A stretch of DNA of 64,000 nt from SHLQ01 sp964517125 (GCA_964517125.1 CAZFBD010000001.1:186001-250000), one strand, 5' to 3'. Shown: positions 26,002 through 35,339, numbered from the stretch's first letter. The notes: generated by a model not told the origin, from the sequence alone. Translations and numbers: made by a program.

Positions 26002-27231
26002 TCACCCCAGGATGACGAAGGTCATTCCAGCGTGTTCCGTGAGCGGTTCGGTGAGGCTGACCCCAAAGGCGGTGCTTGGGGTGTGGAATCCGCCGGCAGC
26101 GTCGGACGTGTCGAGCGTGGAGAGCACCACGGCTGCCTCGCCGAGCATCTTTGCGGTTGACCCGTAGCCGGGATCCCGGTCGCCGGTGACCTTGGCGTTC
26201 AGGCTCCGACCGTCCGAAGTGGTCCCGTACATGCGGATGTCGTAGAAGCCGTTCTCCTGCTCGGACGGTGTAGGCCCTTCGCCCGGCTTTGGCAGGACGC
26301 GGTCGTTCAGGAGTCTGCGGGCCGGACCGATTGCGGCGGCTGCCATGAAGGCTCCCAGTCCGCCAGTGAGCGCTCCGGCTTTGGCGATGCCGGCAACGCC
26401 GTCACCCATGAGCATGGCTTCGTCGTAGCGGAAGTCTTCGCCCCAGGGCATGCCGAGCAGCGCATGGCTGCGGTGCACGATCCGCGTGTTGACCGAGGCC
26501 ATGACGAACGGGGCGATCCACTGGCCGGAAGCGTCATCCTTCGTCGGAGCGACCACATTCTTCTGTCGGACTCCACTGCGCTGTCCGTCCGGAGCGAGCG
26601 CGTAAGGATTGGCGAGGACGGAGCGAAGTTCCGGTTCTGCCCGCACGTCTTCGACCGCGTTCATCATGCTCGCGATCGTTCCGCCGCTCGCTCCGCCCTT
26701 CATGGCCTTCACCCGCATGGCGATGGAGGTGAGCGGAGCCGCGAATCGCTCGGTCGCTGCGGCTTGCAGGAACGCAACGCCGAGGTCCGAAGGAATCGAA
26801 TCGAAGCCGCACGCGTGCACGATCCGCGCGCCGCTGGCTACCGCGGCGTCGTGATGTGTATCGATCATCTCCCGCATCCAATGCGGTTCACCAGTCAGGT
26901 CGCAGTAGTCCGTGCCATGGTTTGCGCATGCGGCCACAAGGGCCGAGCCATAGAGGGCATACGGTCCGACGGTGGAGACGATCGTCCGGGTGCGTGCCAC
27001 GAGCGCGTCCATGTCTGACGAGGACGCTGCGTCGGCGACGATGCGGTCCACCTGGGCCCCGGTTTCGTTGGCCACCTGATCGAGTTTCGCGGCGTTGCGG
27101 CCGGCGATCGCCCAGCGAAGACCTCCGTCGGTGCCGTGCCTGTGCACCAGGTGGCGGCACAGGATCTGTCCGACGAAGCTCGTGGCTCCGAACACGATGA
27201 GGTCGAACTCGGTGGACTCGTTCTCAGGCAT
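26002..27231 (-). CDS. Trans-acting enoyl reductase-like / saccharopine dehydrogenase-fold protein
   Basis: 409 residues. The Rossmann motif is VFGATSFVGQILCRHL; GRNAAKLDQV and STVGPYALYGSALVAAC follow in order, then DLTGEPHWMREMIDTHH and ACGFDSIPSDLG, which are signatures of the mycobacterial Rv2449c/Rv2953-type family. In mycobacteria one member acts with a polyketide synthase in phenolic glycolipid and PDIM assembly; most are uncharacterised. No PKS gene is near. TAGGGT sits 6 nt before the ATG at 27231. Good family call, unknown substrate. Confidence 0.87.
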   Translation of the reverse strand: MPENESTEFDLIVFGATSFVGQILCRHLVHRHGTDGGLRWAIAGRNAAKLDQVANETGAQVDRIVADAASSSDMDALVARTRTIVSTVGPYALYGSALVAACANHGTDYCDLTGEPHWMREMIDTHHDAAVASGARIVHACGFDSIPSDLGVAFLQAAATERFAAPLTSIAMRVKAMKGGASGGTIASMMNAVEDVRAEPELRSVLANPYALAPDGQRSGVRQKNVVAPTKDDASGQWIAPFVMASVNTRIVHRSHALLGMPWGEDFRYDEAMLMGDGVAGIAKAGALTGGLGAFMAAAAIGPARRLLNDRVLPKPGEGPTPSEQENGFYDIRMYGTTSDGRSLNAKVTGDRDPGYGSTAKMLGEAAVVLSTLDTSDAAGGFHTPSTAFGVSLTEPLTEHAGMTFVILG

Positions 27232-27266
27232 GGTCTGACCCTACCCGGCGTGCGGTGGGCGAGATC

Positions 27267-28358
27267 TCAGTGACCGGATGCGTCTCGGACCATTGCCAGA
27301 CGAAGGCTTCCCTCGCTGACGCTGCCGTAGAACTCTCCGGGGCTCCCAACAACGCCGAGTTCGGTGGCGAGTGTTCGAGCGAGCTCCCAGCCGTCGCCCG
27401 TTGGCGCATCCATCCAGAGGTAGAAGCCGCCGTGGGGCATCGGTGCATCGATGTCGAGCGCGGACAACCGGTCCCGCATGTGGTGCAGCCGGGACAGATA
27501 GCGCTGGCGTTGCGCCTCGACATGGGTTGAGTCCGAGAACGCCGCAATCGCTGCTGCCTGGACCGGGCCGGGAACGAGAAGCCCCAGGTGCTGGCGGAGT
27601 TCGGCGAGAAACCCGACGATCTCTGGATCTCCGGCGATGAAACCCGCCCGAGTGCCGGCGAGGTTGGATCGCTTGCTGAGCGAGTGCACGGCGACGACCC
27701 CGTCGAGTCCGTGTTCCAGAATGGTCGAGGGCGCCTCGTCCCAACAGAATTCCACGTAACACTCATCGGAGAAGACCGGCACGCCATGGTCCCGACCCCA
27801 GTTGGCAATCGCTCCGAGGTCTTCGCGAGCTCCCGTGGGATTCCCAGGGGACGCAACCCAGAGGCAGAGTGCCCGTTCCGCATCGGCGTCGGAAATGCTG
27901 GCGAGATCAAGTGTCCAATCGTCGTTGACACGAACGGGTACGGCTCGGCAGCCAGCGAGTTCGGCACCCATCGCATAACTCGGGTAGCTGACGGCCGGGT
28001 AGAGCACCGTGTCGAGATCGGGTCGACGAAGACGCAGCCAGTGCGGCAACCCAACCACCAGCTCCTTGCTGCCGACGGTAGCGATGAGGTTCGTCTCGGA
28101 CACGACGTTGGAACCCACCGTGGAGTTCAGCCAGGTGGCTGCTGCTGAACGGTATTCGGCGGTTCCGACCGATGGCAGGTAGCCCCGCTCCAGCCCCGAC
28201 GTGGAGAGCGCCGCAATGACCGTGTCGGGTGGTGGGTCTGTGGGGGTCCCGATGGAGAGATCGAGGGCCCCCTCGGGGTGCTTCGCCGCAAGCGCCCGGA
28301 TCTCATCGAGCCGATCGAACGGATAGGGCGGCGGAACGAACGGCGCACGCATCGGCAT
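27267..28358 (-). CDS. dapC: Succinyldiaminopimelate-type aminotransferase (DapC)
   Basis: 363 residues, PLP fold type I. The sequence follows the actinobacterial DapC pattern closely: LDLSIGTPTDPPP, IATVGSKELVVGLP, WVASPGNPTG, SDECYVEFCWDE and the PLP-lysine site VHSLSKRSNLAGTRAGF. DapC makes N-succinyl-LL-diaminopimelate for lysine and cell wall synthesis. Oddly it is the last gene of a catabolic operon: its ATG begins 1 nt after the stop of the FAD oxidase (TGAcATG). Either lysine synthesis is tied to this operon or the enzyme has been redirected. Start choice is the ATG at 28358 (alternative 28352). Confidence 0.82.
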   Translation of the reverse strand: MPMRAPFVPPPYPFDRLDEIRALAAKHPEGALDLSIGTPTDPPPDTVIAALSTSGLERGYLPSVGTAEYRSAAATWLNSTVGSNVVSETNLIATVGSKELVVGLPHWLRLRRPDLDTVLYPAVSYPSYAMGAELAGCRAVPVRVNDDWTLDLASISDADAERALCLWVASPGNPTGAREDLGAIANWGRDHGVPVFSDECYVEFCWDEAPSTILEHGLDGVVAVHSLSKRSNLAGTRAGFIAGDPEIVGFLAELRQHLGLLVPGPVQAAAIAAFSDSTHVEAQRQRYLSRLHHMRDRLSALDIDAPMPHGGFYLWMDAPTGDGWELARTLATELGVVGSPGEFYGSVSEGSLRLAMVRDASGH

Positions 28359-28359
28359 G

Positions 28360-29568
28360 TCAGATGATCGCCGTCTCGACGAACGGTTCGCCGCTGACGA
28401 GCCGTTCATAGCCAAGCGGCGAGAGGTCGAGCGTGCGGTAGTCGCCGTAGGTGATCAGCTCAGATGCTCCGCGGCCCATGGCTGGCGACTGCTGCATGCC
28501 GTGGCCCGAGAAGCCGTTCACAAACACGAAGTTCGAAACCTCGTGGTGGGGTCCGACGATCACGTTCTGGTCGAAGGTGTTGTGGGCGTAGTGCCCGGCC
28601 CATCTGCTGATCACCTTGACCCGCTCAAAGGCGGGAATCCGGTTTGCGAGCGCTGGCCACACCTTGTCCTCGAAGATGTCCTGGTCCATTGAGAAGTCGT
28701 CGAACGGCACGGCAGGATCGTGGTCGGGAGCACATCCGGCCATGTAGGCGTCGCCGTCGCTTCTGACATGCACGCCGCTGGGGTCGATGGTGAGGGGAAG
28801 ATCTCGGTCGAGTGGCTCGGCGGCATCGAAGATGAAGGTGAATCGCTTACGCGGCTCCACCGGCAGATGCAGCCCGGCCATCTCGGCGATTCTTACTGCT
28901 CGGGGACCCGCCGCGTTCACCAGCGTTCCGCAACTCACCGTCTCGCCTGAAGCGAGCGTGACACCCTGTACACGGTCGTCGGCCACGTCGACACCGATGA
29001 CCTCGTTGGTGAGGTACTCCACGCCGTTCACACGAGCGTTTCGACGGAGCTGATCGAACATGGTCCCGCTGTCGAAGTATCCCTCGTCGATCAGGTTGTG
29101 CGACCCGCAGACGATGCCGTCGAGGTTGTAGAACGGATACGCCGCAGCGATCTCGTCGGGAGCCAGAATCTGGGTGCCTGCGCCGTATTCGGCCTGGAGT
29201 TCCTGGTTGTGCCGAAGACGCTCGGCGAACTTTGCGGTGTCGGCCAGGTACATGTAGCCGTAGTGGTTCACGTGCAGCTCGGGAGCTTCGCTGGCGTCAC
29301 CCATGTAGGTCTGGAAATCTCTGACGAAGTCCGCAGCGAACTGGGAGATCCTCACATTCAGTTCGTTGGAGAACTGCTGTCGCATACAGCTGTTGGTATG
29401 CCCGGTGGAGGACAGTTCGTAGCTGGGGTCCTTCTCGATGACCAGCACGGAGCCATCGAAGTCGGGATTGGCCGACAGGAACCACGCGACCGCTGAGCCG
29501 GTGACAGCACCTCCGACGATCACCACGTCGTAGGTGGGCTGGGACGGGCTGGAGGCGAGTGGTTTCAT
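28360..29568 (-). CDS. FAD-dependent oxidoreductase, DAO family (sarcosine/glycine oxidase-like)
   Basis: 402 residues. FAD-binding VVIVGGAVTGSAVAWFL at residues 14-30, then VIEKD, the NAAGP strand and the closing GFSGHGMQQSPAMG. The layout fits the DAO group acting on N-methyl or secondary amines (sarcosine, dimethylglycine) and the FOXRED1-like branch. The start overlaps the HyuB stop (ATGA), so it is translated together with the hydantoinase/oxoprolinase pair. Possible reaction: oxidation of the amine released after ring opening (inference). Covalent flavin attachment cannot be judged. Confidence 0.87.
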   Translation of the reverse strand: MKPLASSPSQPTYDVVIVGGAVTGSAVAWFLSANPDFDGSVLVIEKDPSYELSSTGHTNSCMRQQFSNELNVRISQFAADFVRDFQTYMGDASEAPELHVNHYGYMYLADTAKFAERLRHNQELQAEYGAGTQILAPDEIAAAYPFYNLDGIVCGSHNLIDEGYFDSGTMFDQLRRNARVNGVEYLTNEVIGVDVADDRVQGVTLASGETVSCGTLVNAAGPRAVRIAEMAGLHLPVEPRKRFTFIFDAAEPLDRDLPLTIDPSGVHVRSDGDAYMAGCAPDHDPAVPFDDFSMDQDIFEDKVWPALANRIPAFERVKVISRWAGHYAHNTFDQNVIVGPHHEVSNFVFVNGFSGHGMQQSPAMGRGASELITYGDYRTLDLSPLGYERLVSGEPFVETAII

Positions 29569-31199
29569 CGGACGTATCCCTGTGTTTGATCGTTGAGTAC
29601 TGCCGCCGAATCGCGTTCGGTGAGATCGCCGAATCCCCCGCCTCCGGGAAGCTCGAGAATGAGCCGACGGTCTGCTGGCACGGTTTGCTTGCCCTTGCTC
29701 GCGAAGGGGGTCCCGTCGTCGAGGTACACGGCGCCGGCCTTGCCGTCGCCTCCGCCAGCGCGGCCTCGGGCCGGGTTGTCGACGCGGTCGAACATTGCGG
29801 AGAACTCGAAGAGGTAGCCGTCGGAGGGAGCGATCTCGATGATCTGGCCCAGGCCGCCGCGGTACTTGCCGGGCCCGCCGCTGTCCTCTCTGATCTCCTT
29901 GCGCCAGATCACGATCGGGCCGATCTGCTCGGTCGCTTCAGCACTCATCGTCATGACCCCGGAGGGGAACGCCGTGGCCGTGAGCCCGTCGAGGGTTGGT
30001 CGGGCTCCGCTACCACCACTGTTGAACATGAGGAGTTCGACCGGGGGCAGGAGCTTTTGCGGATCGGCCGAGCGTGCACTCGCCTGGAAGTTCCACAACG
30101 CACCGGCTCCTTCGGCGGGAACGACATCGGGTATCGCCTGCGCGATTGCGCCGAGACAGAGATCGGTGACGAAGTGCCCGATCACGTGCCGCACCGACAC
30201 GGGGTCAGGGTCCTGGGCGTTCAGGATCACTCCATCGGGGGCGCTGACCCGAAACGGTTCTAGCGACGCAAAGTTGTTCGGAAGCTCGGGTGCCAACGCC
30301 ACGAGCATCCCGTACGTGTAGTACGCCTGAGCGTAGGTGAGCGGCACGTTGACACCGAACGGGCTGAGTGCCGAGGTGCCGGCGAAGTCGGCGTGCATGC
30401 CGTCATCTGCAACGGTCAGTTCCACGGCGAGCGTCACCGGCTCGTTGTACCCGTCGACGGTCATGGTGTTGCGGTACACGCCGTTCGGGACGTTCTCGAG
30501 CGCGAGCATGGTGGCCGCGTGGGTTCGCTCGAAGATGAAGGAGGTCAGCTCGTCCAGGTCGTCCATGTCGAACTCGGCCATCATGTCGAGGAGCCGTCGG
30601 CGTCCGGTCTCGTTGCATGCAGCGAGACCGTGAATGTCGCCCAGGACCTGGTCTTGTTCGCGAACGTTGTTTCGGATGATCGAGACGAGGTCGCGGTTCA
30701 GTTCGCCGCGATCGATCCACTTCATGATCGGAATGCGGATGCCTTCCTCGTAGACCTCGGTGGCGTCCGGTCCGTAGCCACGGCCACCGACGTCGACGAC
30801 GTGGGCGGTGCAGGCGAAAAACCCAACCAGCGAGTCGTGGGCGAAGACGGGCGTCGTGACCGTGATGTCGTGCAGATGGCCGGTTCCCTTCCACGGATCG
30901 TTCGTGAGGTACACGTCGCCGGGGTGGATGCGTTCCGGGCCGATGTCGTTGATGAAGTGCGGCACCGACGCAGCCATGGTGTTCACATGTCCGGGCGTGC
31001 CGGTGACCGCCTGGGCGATCATGCGGCCGTCCCGGTCGAATACGCCCGCCGACAGATCGCCGGCTTCACGGACCGAGGTGCTGAACGCGGTTCGCACGAG
31101 GGTGAGCGCCTGCTCTTCGAGGATCGAGATCAGGCGGTTCCACATGATCTGGTACTGGACCTCGCGGCGGCGCGCGATCGCTGCATCAGCTTGTGTCAT
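29565..31199 (-). CDS. hyuB: Hydantoinase B / oxoprolinase beta-type subunit
   Basis: 544 residues. Characteristic HyuB blocks: FSTSVREAGDLSAGVFDRDGRMIAQA, GTPGHVNTM, PGDVYLTNDPWKGTGHLHDI, and near the C-terminus RGGLGQIIEI followed by ELPGGGGFGDL. HyuB works with HyuA in ATP-dependent opening of hydantoin, N-methylhydantoin or 5-oxoproline rings, or in acetone-type carboxylation. It overlaps both neighbours by 4 bp (ATGA at each end). Substrate cannot be told from sequence alone; the adjacent FAD amine-oxidase-like gene favours an N-methylated or secondary amine product. Confidence 0.92.
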   Translation of the reverse strand: MTQADAAIARRREVQYQIMWNRLISILEEQALTLVRTAFSTSVREAGDLSAGVFDRDGRMIAQAVTGTPGHVNTMAASVPHFINDIGPERIHPGDVYLTNDPWKGTGHLHDITVTTPVFAHDSLVGFFACTAHVVDVGGRGYGPDATEVYEEGIRIPIMKWIDRGELNRDLVSIIRNNVREQDQVLGDIHGLAACNETGRRRLLDMMAEFDMDDLDELTSFIFERTHAATMLALENVPNGVYRNTMTVDGYNEPVTLAVELTVADDGMHADFAGTSALSPFGVNVPLTYAQAYYTYGMLVALAPELPNNFASLEPFRVSAPDGVILNAQDPDPVSVRHVIGHFVTDLCLGAIAQAIPDVVPAEGAGALWNFQASARSADPQKLLPPVELLMFNSGGSGARPTLDGLTATAFPSGVMTMSAEATEQIGPIVIWRKEIREDSGGPGKYRGGLGQIIEIAPSDGYLFEFSAMFDRVDNPARGRAGGGDGKAGAVYLDDGTPFASKGKQTVPADRRLILELPGGGGFGDLTERDSAAVLNDQTQGYVR

Positions 31200-33277
31200 G
31201 AGTGACTCGTTTCGTGTCGTGTGACCCGCAAGGAGCCGTCGGGCTGTACGACGGCGCGGTGGTGGGAACCAAGCACGGTGGTGGTCTGCGCTTCGACGAT
31301 CACCGCTGGTCCATCGACGGCGTCGCCGATGCCGAGGATTTCGCGGTCAACGACACCGGAGGGGACCGAGTCGCCGAGGACCGAATCGAAGATTGGGCGC
31401 TGGACATCTGGTGTGACGACAGCACCGGCGCTGACCAGCTCCAGGATTGGTGGTTGGTCGAGGACCGACGCCACTCGGACCGACCAGCTGACGGTCTCGA
31501 TTGCAAGATCGTCGATCGCCCGGCCGAAGAACTCTTCATAGGCCTTGGTGAACGTGGCGATCAGCCCGTCGACGGCAAACGCGTCGAATTGTCCGGAGTT
31601 CAGCCGGACCGGGATCTCCCAGCCCTGGCCCTTGTAGCGCATGGACACCTGGCGTTCGACCGTGAGCTCTGCGTCGGTGCCCTGTCGGACGAAGGATTCC
31701 GCCTCGTCCTGGAGCTCCGCCAGCAGGCGGTCGACGGCCGCATGGTCGAACTGGTCGGTTCGTGTGTAGAGACTGCGCACGGCCTCGTAGGCGAAGGGCG
31801 CCCGAAGAAAGCCAATCGCAGATCCGACGCCCGCACCTGGTGGAACGAACAGCTCGTCCAGGCCGAGTTTGTCCATGAGGCGGGTTGCGTGGATGGGTGC
31901 TCCGCCACCAAAGGCGACCATCGCGAACCCTGCGAGATCCTTGCCGTTCTCGACGGCGTGCACGCGTGCGGCGTTCGTCATGTTCTCGTCGACGACTTCG
32001 GCGATTCCGATGGCGGCAGTGTCGGCATCCATGCCGAGTGCGTCACCGATTGCCGCCGAGATTGCGTCGGTCGCACGCTGGGGTGAGAGGCTGATGTCGC
32101 TGGCGCCAAAGGTGCTCGGGTGAAGGCGTCCGAGTTGGACATTGGCGTCGGTCACCGTAGGGGCCTCGCCGCCGAGGTCATAGGAGGCCGGCCCCGGGTC
32201 TGAGCCAGCGCTGTGCGGACCGATCCGGATCTGGCCGAGCGTGTCGACCGATGCGATGGAACCTCCACCGGCGCCAATCTCGATCATCTCGATGACGGGA
32301 ATGGAGATGGGCATGCCACTCCCCTTCTTGAACCGTGTGGTTCGGGCCACCTCGAAGGTCTTCGCGGTCTGTGGCGTGAAGTCCTCGATGAGTGCGATCT
32401 TGGCTGTTGTGCCGCCCATGTCATAGGACAGCACCCGGTCCCGGCCGTAGCGAGCCGCCAGATCGGCTGCGAAGATCGCTCCGCCCGCTGGACCGGATTC
32501 GACGAGTCGGACAGGGAAGGCCGCAGCGGTCTCGACGCTCACCAGGCCACCGCCAGAGTGGATCAGGTAGAGCGGGCAGGTCGCTCCGCGCCGCTGCAGC
32601 TCATCCTGCAGGCGCAGGAGGTACGACGCCATGAGTGGCTGCACGTAGGCGTTTGCAGCGACCGTGTTGAAGCGTTCGAACTCGCGCATCTGTGGCGAGA
32701 CTTCGGCGCTGATGGATACGGACACCTCGGGGAGCCTCGCAAGGAGCAGTTCGCGGAAGCGGCGCTCGTGTGCCGCGTTTCGGTAGCTGTGGAGAAAGCC
32801 GACCGCTACGGCCTCGTAGCCGCGGGCTTCGATCTTGTCGATCACCTTGTGAGCGCTGGCCTCGTCGAAGGCCAGCAGAACCTCGCCGCGTGCGTTGATG
32901 CGTTCGGACACGGTGAACCGGTCCTTGCGTTCGATCAACGGCGTCGGGAGCACGATGTTCAGGTCGTACTGTTCGAATCGGCCTTCGGTCCGGGTCTCGA
33001 TGACGTCCCGGAAGCCTTCGGTCGTGACGAGGGCGGTGTGTGCGCCGCGTCGTTCGATCAGGGCATTCGTGGCAAGTGTGGTGCCATGGATGATCTGCTC
33101 GGTATCCGAAAGTGACACGCCATGTTCGGAGGCAAGCTGTTCGATTCCAGCGAGGATGCCCTGCTCGGGTCCCTGGTGTGTCGTCAGGACCTTCGTGGAG
33201 ACAAAGCTGCCATCGGCTCGTTCGAGCACGACGTCGGTGAAGGTGCCGCCGACATCGGCGCCGATTCGGACCGACAC
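31196..33277 (-). CDS. hyuA: Hydantoinase A / oxoprolinase alpha-type subunit
   Basis: 693 residues with an ASKHA-type ATPase core: IGADVGGTFTDVVLE at the N-terminus (phosphate 1), HGTTLATNALIERRG, then SYDMGGTTAKI (phosphate 2) and EIGAGGGSIA. This is the standard HyuA/5-oxoprolinase alpha layout and length. It starts at a GTG (33277) 2 bp after the SDR stop and ends in a 4-bp overlap with hyuB, so the pair is made in equal amounts. Substrate unresolved between N-methylhydantoin, hydantoin, 5-oxoproline and related lactams. Confidence 0.93.
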   Translation of the reverse strand: MSVRIGADVGGTFTDVVLERADGSFVSTKVLTTHQGPEQGILAGIEQLASEHGVSLSDTEQIIHGTTLATNALIERRGAHTALVTTEGFRDVIETRTEGRFEQYDLNIVLPTPLIERKDRFTVSERINARGEVLLAFDEASAHKVIDKIEARGYEAVAVGFLHSYRNAAHERRFRELLLARLPEVSVSISAEVSPQMREFERFNTVAANAYVQPLMASYLLRLQDELQRRGATCPLYLIHSGGGLVSVETAAAFPVRLVESGPAGGAIFAADLAARYGRDRVLSYDMGGTTAKIALIEDFTPQTAKTFEVARTTRFKKGSGMPISIPVIEMIEIGAGGGSIASVDTLGQIRIGPHSAGSDPGPASYDLGGEAPTVTDANVQLGRLHPSTFGASDISLSPQRATDAISAAIGDALGMDADTAAIGIAEVVDENMTNAARVHAVENGKDLAGFAMVAFGGGAPIHATRLMDKLGLDELFVPPGAGVGSAIGFLRAPFAYEAVRSLYTRTDQFDHAAVDRLLAELQDEAESFVRQGTDAELTVERQVSMRYKGQGWEIPVRLNSGQFDAFAVDGLIATFTKAYEEFFGRAIDDLAIETVSWSVRVASVLDQPPILELVSAGAVVTPDVQRPIFDSVLGDSVPSGVVDREILGIGDAVDGPAVIVEAQTTTVLGSHHRAVVQPDGSLRVTRHETSHS

Positions 33278-33279
33278 GG

Positions 33280-34083
33280 CTACAGATCCTCGAGCTTCGG
33301 GAAGTCTGACGGTGGCATGATGTCGACCGTTGCGGAGCGTTGCTGTGCGAGCATTCCGCCGTCGACCTTGATGACGTCACCGGTGATGTAGGCGGCATCG
33401 TCCGACGCGAGGAACAGCGCGGCTCCCGTCATGTCGATCGGCTCGCCGATTCGCCCGAGTGGAACGTTTTCTCCCCGCAGCTGTCGGGCCTCGAGGTCCA
33501 TGCCGGACGTGTCGATCGAGCCCGGCATGAGGGCGTTGATGCGAATGTTGTACGGGCCGAGATCGAGTGCCATTGCCCGGGTGAGCGCTTCGATTCCGCC
33601 CTTGGTGGCGTCGTACGCGGTGAAGGACCGGTGTGCCCTCGTGGCGCCGCCGGAGCTCATGTTGATGATGGAACCGCCGCCCTGCTTGGCCATGATCCGG
33701 GCAACCGGATGGGACACGAGAAAGTGCCCGGTGAGGTTCACGTCGATGATCCGGCGCCACCAGGCCTCGTCCGCTTCGAAGAAATGCAGCATTGGCGAGA
33801 TGATGCCGGCGTTGTTCACGAGCACGTCGATTCGACCGTGTGTGTCCATGACGGCGTCGACCATCGTGGCCACCTGGGCCGAGTCGGAGACATCGGCCAC
33901 GCCGGCCATGGCTTCGCCGCCCGCGGCGTTGATGCTGTCGACGACTTCTGCCACGGCGTCGGCCTGCACGTCGTTGATGACGACCTTTGACCCCGCCCCG
34001 CCGAATCGCTCGGCGATTGCGCGTCCGATTCCGCCCGCTGCGCCGGTGACGACGACGATCTTGCCATTCAGGGATTCATGCAT
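33280..34083 (-). CDS. Short-chain dehydrogenase/reductase
   Basis: 267 residues, classical SDR. TGAAGGIGRAIAERFG binds the dinucleotide, DVQAD suggests NAD preference (Asp after the second beta strand), NNAG is present, the catalytic Ser is in INMSSGGA and the YxxxK pair is YDATK. The C-terminal MLAQQRSATVDIMPP is short and ordinary. GGAG precedes the ATG at 34083. It lies 30 bp downstream of arsR and heads the hyuAB genes, so it probably oxidises a hydroxy intermediate of that pathway. Confidence 0.93.
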   Translation of the reverse strand: MHESLNGKIVVVTGAAGGIGRAIAERFGGAGSKVVINDVQADAVAEVVDSINAAGGEAMAGVADVSDSAQVATMVDAVMDTHGRIDVLVNNAGIISPMLHFFEADEAWWRRIIDVNLTGHFLVSHPVARIMAKQGGGSIINMSSGGATRAHRSFTAYDATKGGIEALTRAMALDLGPYNIRINALMPGSIDTSGMDLEARQLRGENVPLGRIGEPIDMTGAALFLASDDAAYITGDVIKVDGGMLAQQRSATVDIMPPSDFPKLEDL

Positions 34084-34113
34084 TGTTGGTACTCCGGTAG
34101 ATGGTGGTGAGAG

Positions 34114-34425
34114 TCAGATTGTTGCGATGCTTGCGGCCACGTCGGCCAGCGCCGGTTCGTTACGTCGGTAGTACACCCATCCCTTGCGTCGGGTGGGAAT
34201 GACGAGGCCGGCGTCGGTGAGAACCTTGAGATGCCGGGATCCTGCTGGTTGGCTCACACCGAGCTTGTCTACGATGAATTGGTTGCAGGCGCCATGATCG
34301 ACCGGGTCGCCGTGTTCCTGCGGCGGGAAGTGTGCCTCGGGGTCTTTGAGCCATTCGAGGATCTGGAGCCGGCGGGCACTTGCGAGCGCCTTGAGGACGG
34401 CTTCGAGATCGGTCTGTGCGGTCAT
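34114..34425 (-). CDS. ArsR-family regulator of the divergent catabolic island
   Basis: 103 residues from the ATG at 34425. Winged helix with ALASARRLQILEWLKD, then CNQFIVDKLGVSQPAGSRHLKVL as the recognition part and the wing TRRKGWVYYRRNE. An extra loop between helices 2 and 3 (PPQEHGDPVDHGAC) is longer than usual and includes a Cys and two His that might sense a ligand. ATG codons at 34437 and 34443 are possible but would place the start inside the 40-bp palindrome, which more likely is its operator. First gene of the SDR-hyuAB operon, so autoregulation is expected. Confidence 0.88.
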   Translation of the reverse strand: MTAQTDLEAVLKALASARRLQILEWLKDPEAHFPPQEHGDPVDHGACNQFIVDKLGVSQPAGSRHLKVLTDAGLVIPTRRKGWVYYRRNEPALADVAASIATI

Positions 34426-34431
34426 GGTCGA

Positions 34432-34471
34432 TGACATAGCCATATAACTAGCATGTTATGTGGCTATGTCA
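34432..34471. promoter_or_regulatory. Near-perfect 40-bp palindrome, probable ArsR operator
   Basis: The arms TGACATAGCCATATAAC (34432-34448) and GTTATGTGGCTATGTCA (34455-34471) are inverted repeats with a single mismatch in 17 bp, around a 6-bp spacer TAGCAT. It is AT-rich in a GC-rich genome and lies between the ArsR start (34425) and the VOC gene start (34508), where one bound dimer or pair of dimers could silence both operons. Binding by this ArsR is inferred from position. Confidence 0.8.
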
Positions 34472-34507
34472 ATGCTCCGGCCGACTTCTCTCGCCTACGA
34501 TCCGGAC

Positions 34508-35296
34508 ATGCCGCACTACGACACGCATGCACATCACACCATCAGCTGGGTCGATCTGGCTGCCAAGGATCTCTCCGGGGCCCTCGAGTTCTACTCCGAG
34601 ATGATGGGCTGGACCAGCTTCAACGATGGCGAGACGCCCTACCACGTCTTTCAACGGGACGAGATTGCCGTGGGTGGCGTGATGGAGCTGACCGGGGACA
34701 TGGGCGAGATGCCGCCTGTGTGGTCGGTGTACGTCAGCGTGGCCGACGCTCAGGCCACGTGCGATGCAGCCACGACGGCTGGAGGCGCCGTCTATCAGGC
34801 TCCCTTCGACATTCCCGATGGCGGCAAGATTGCGGTCGTCGCCGACCCAGCAGGATCGGTCATCTGTCCCTTCGAGGGTATGGACGGCAACGGTCTCGGC
34901 ATGCTCGACGAGCCGGGAGCACCCTGCTGGTTCGACTGCATGAGCCGCGACGTCGACGCCTCCATCGCCTTCTACGAGACCGTGTTCGGCTGGAGCGCCC
35001 AACCCATGCCAGGAGACTTCCCCTACACGGTGTTCCTCCACGACGGCGTGCCGCTGGCCGGAACCATGCCCATGCCGCCACAGATGCCTGACGAGGTGCC
35101 CTCCCATTGGGTGGTCAACTTTTCGGTCGACGACGCCGACATCGCCACGGAAGTTCTGGTGGCCGCGGGTGGAACCGTCATGATGCCGCCATCGGACACG
35201 ATGTTCGGCCGTTCCGCATCGGTGATGGACCCGTGGGGCACCCCGTTCAACATCATCGATCGGTCCGGTGCTGAGGCTTCCTCCGAGGAGGAATGA
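34508..35296 (+). CDS. Two-domain VOC (glyoxalase-fold) protein
   Basis: 262 residues, two tandem VOC modules: residues of about 8-120 (TISWVDLAAKDLSGALEFY) and about 130-255 (APCWFDCMSRDVDASIAFY). The layout is that of the CFP30B-type actinobacterial proteins, usually of unknown substrate, with fold kinship to glyoxalase I and extradiol dioxygenases. The ATG at 34508 is chosen; TACGAT lies 6 nt upstream, and the longer GTG at 34460 would fall in the palindrome. First gene of the rightward operon controlled by the divergent palindrome. Confidence 0.87.
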   Translation: MPHYDTHAHHTISWVDLAAKDLSGALEFYSEMMGWTSFNDGETPYHVFQRDEIAVGGVMELTGDMGEMPPVWSVYVSVADAQATCDAATTAGGAVYQAPFDIPDGGKIAVVADPAGSVICPFEGMDGNGLGMLDEPGAPCWFDCMSRDVDASIAFYETVFGWSAQPMPGDFPYTVFLHDGVPLAGTMPMPPQMPDEVPSHWVVNFSVDDADIATEVLVAAGGTVMMPPSDTMFGRSASVMDPWGTPFNIIDRSGAEASSEEE

Positions 35297-35339
35297 TCCG
35301 CTACCCTCGGCCGAATCCTCGAATCCATTTGGAGCGTCC

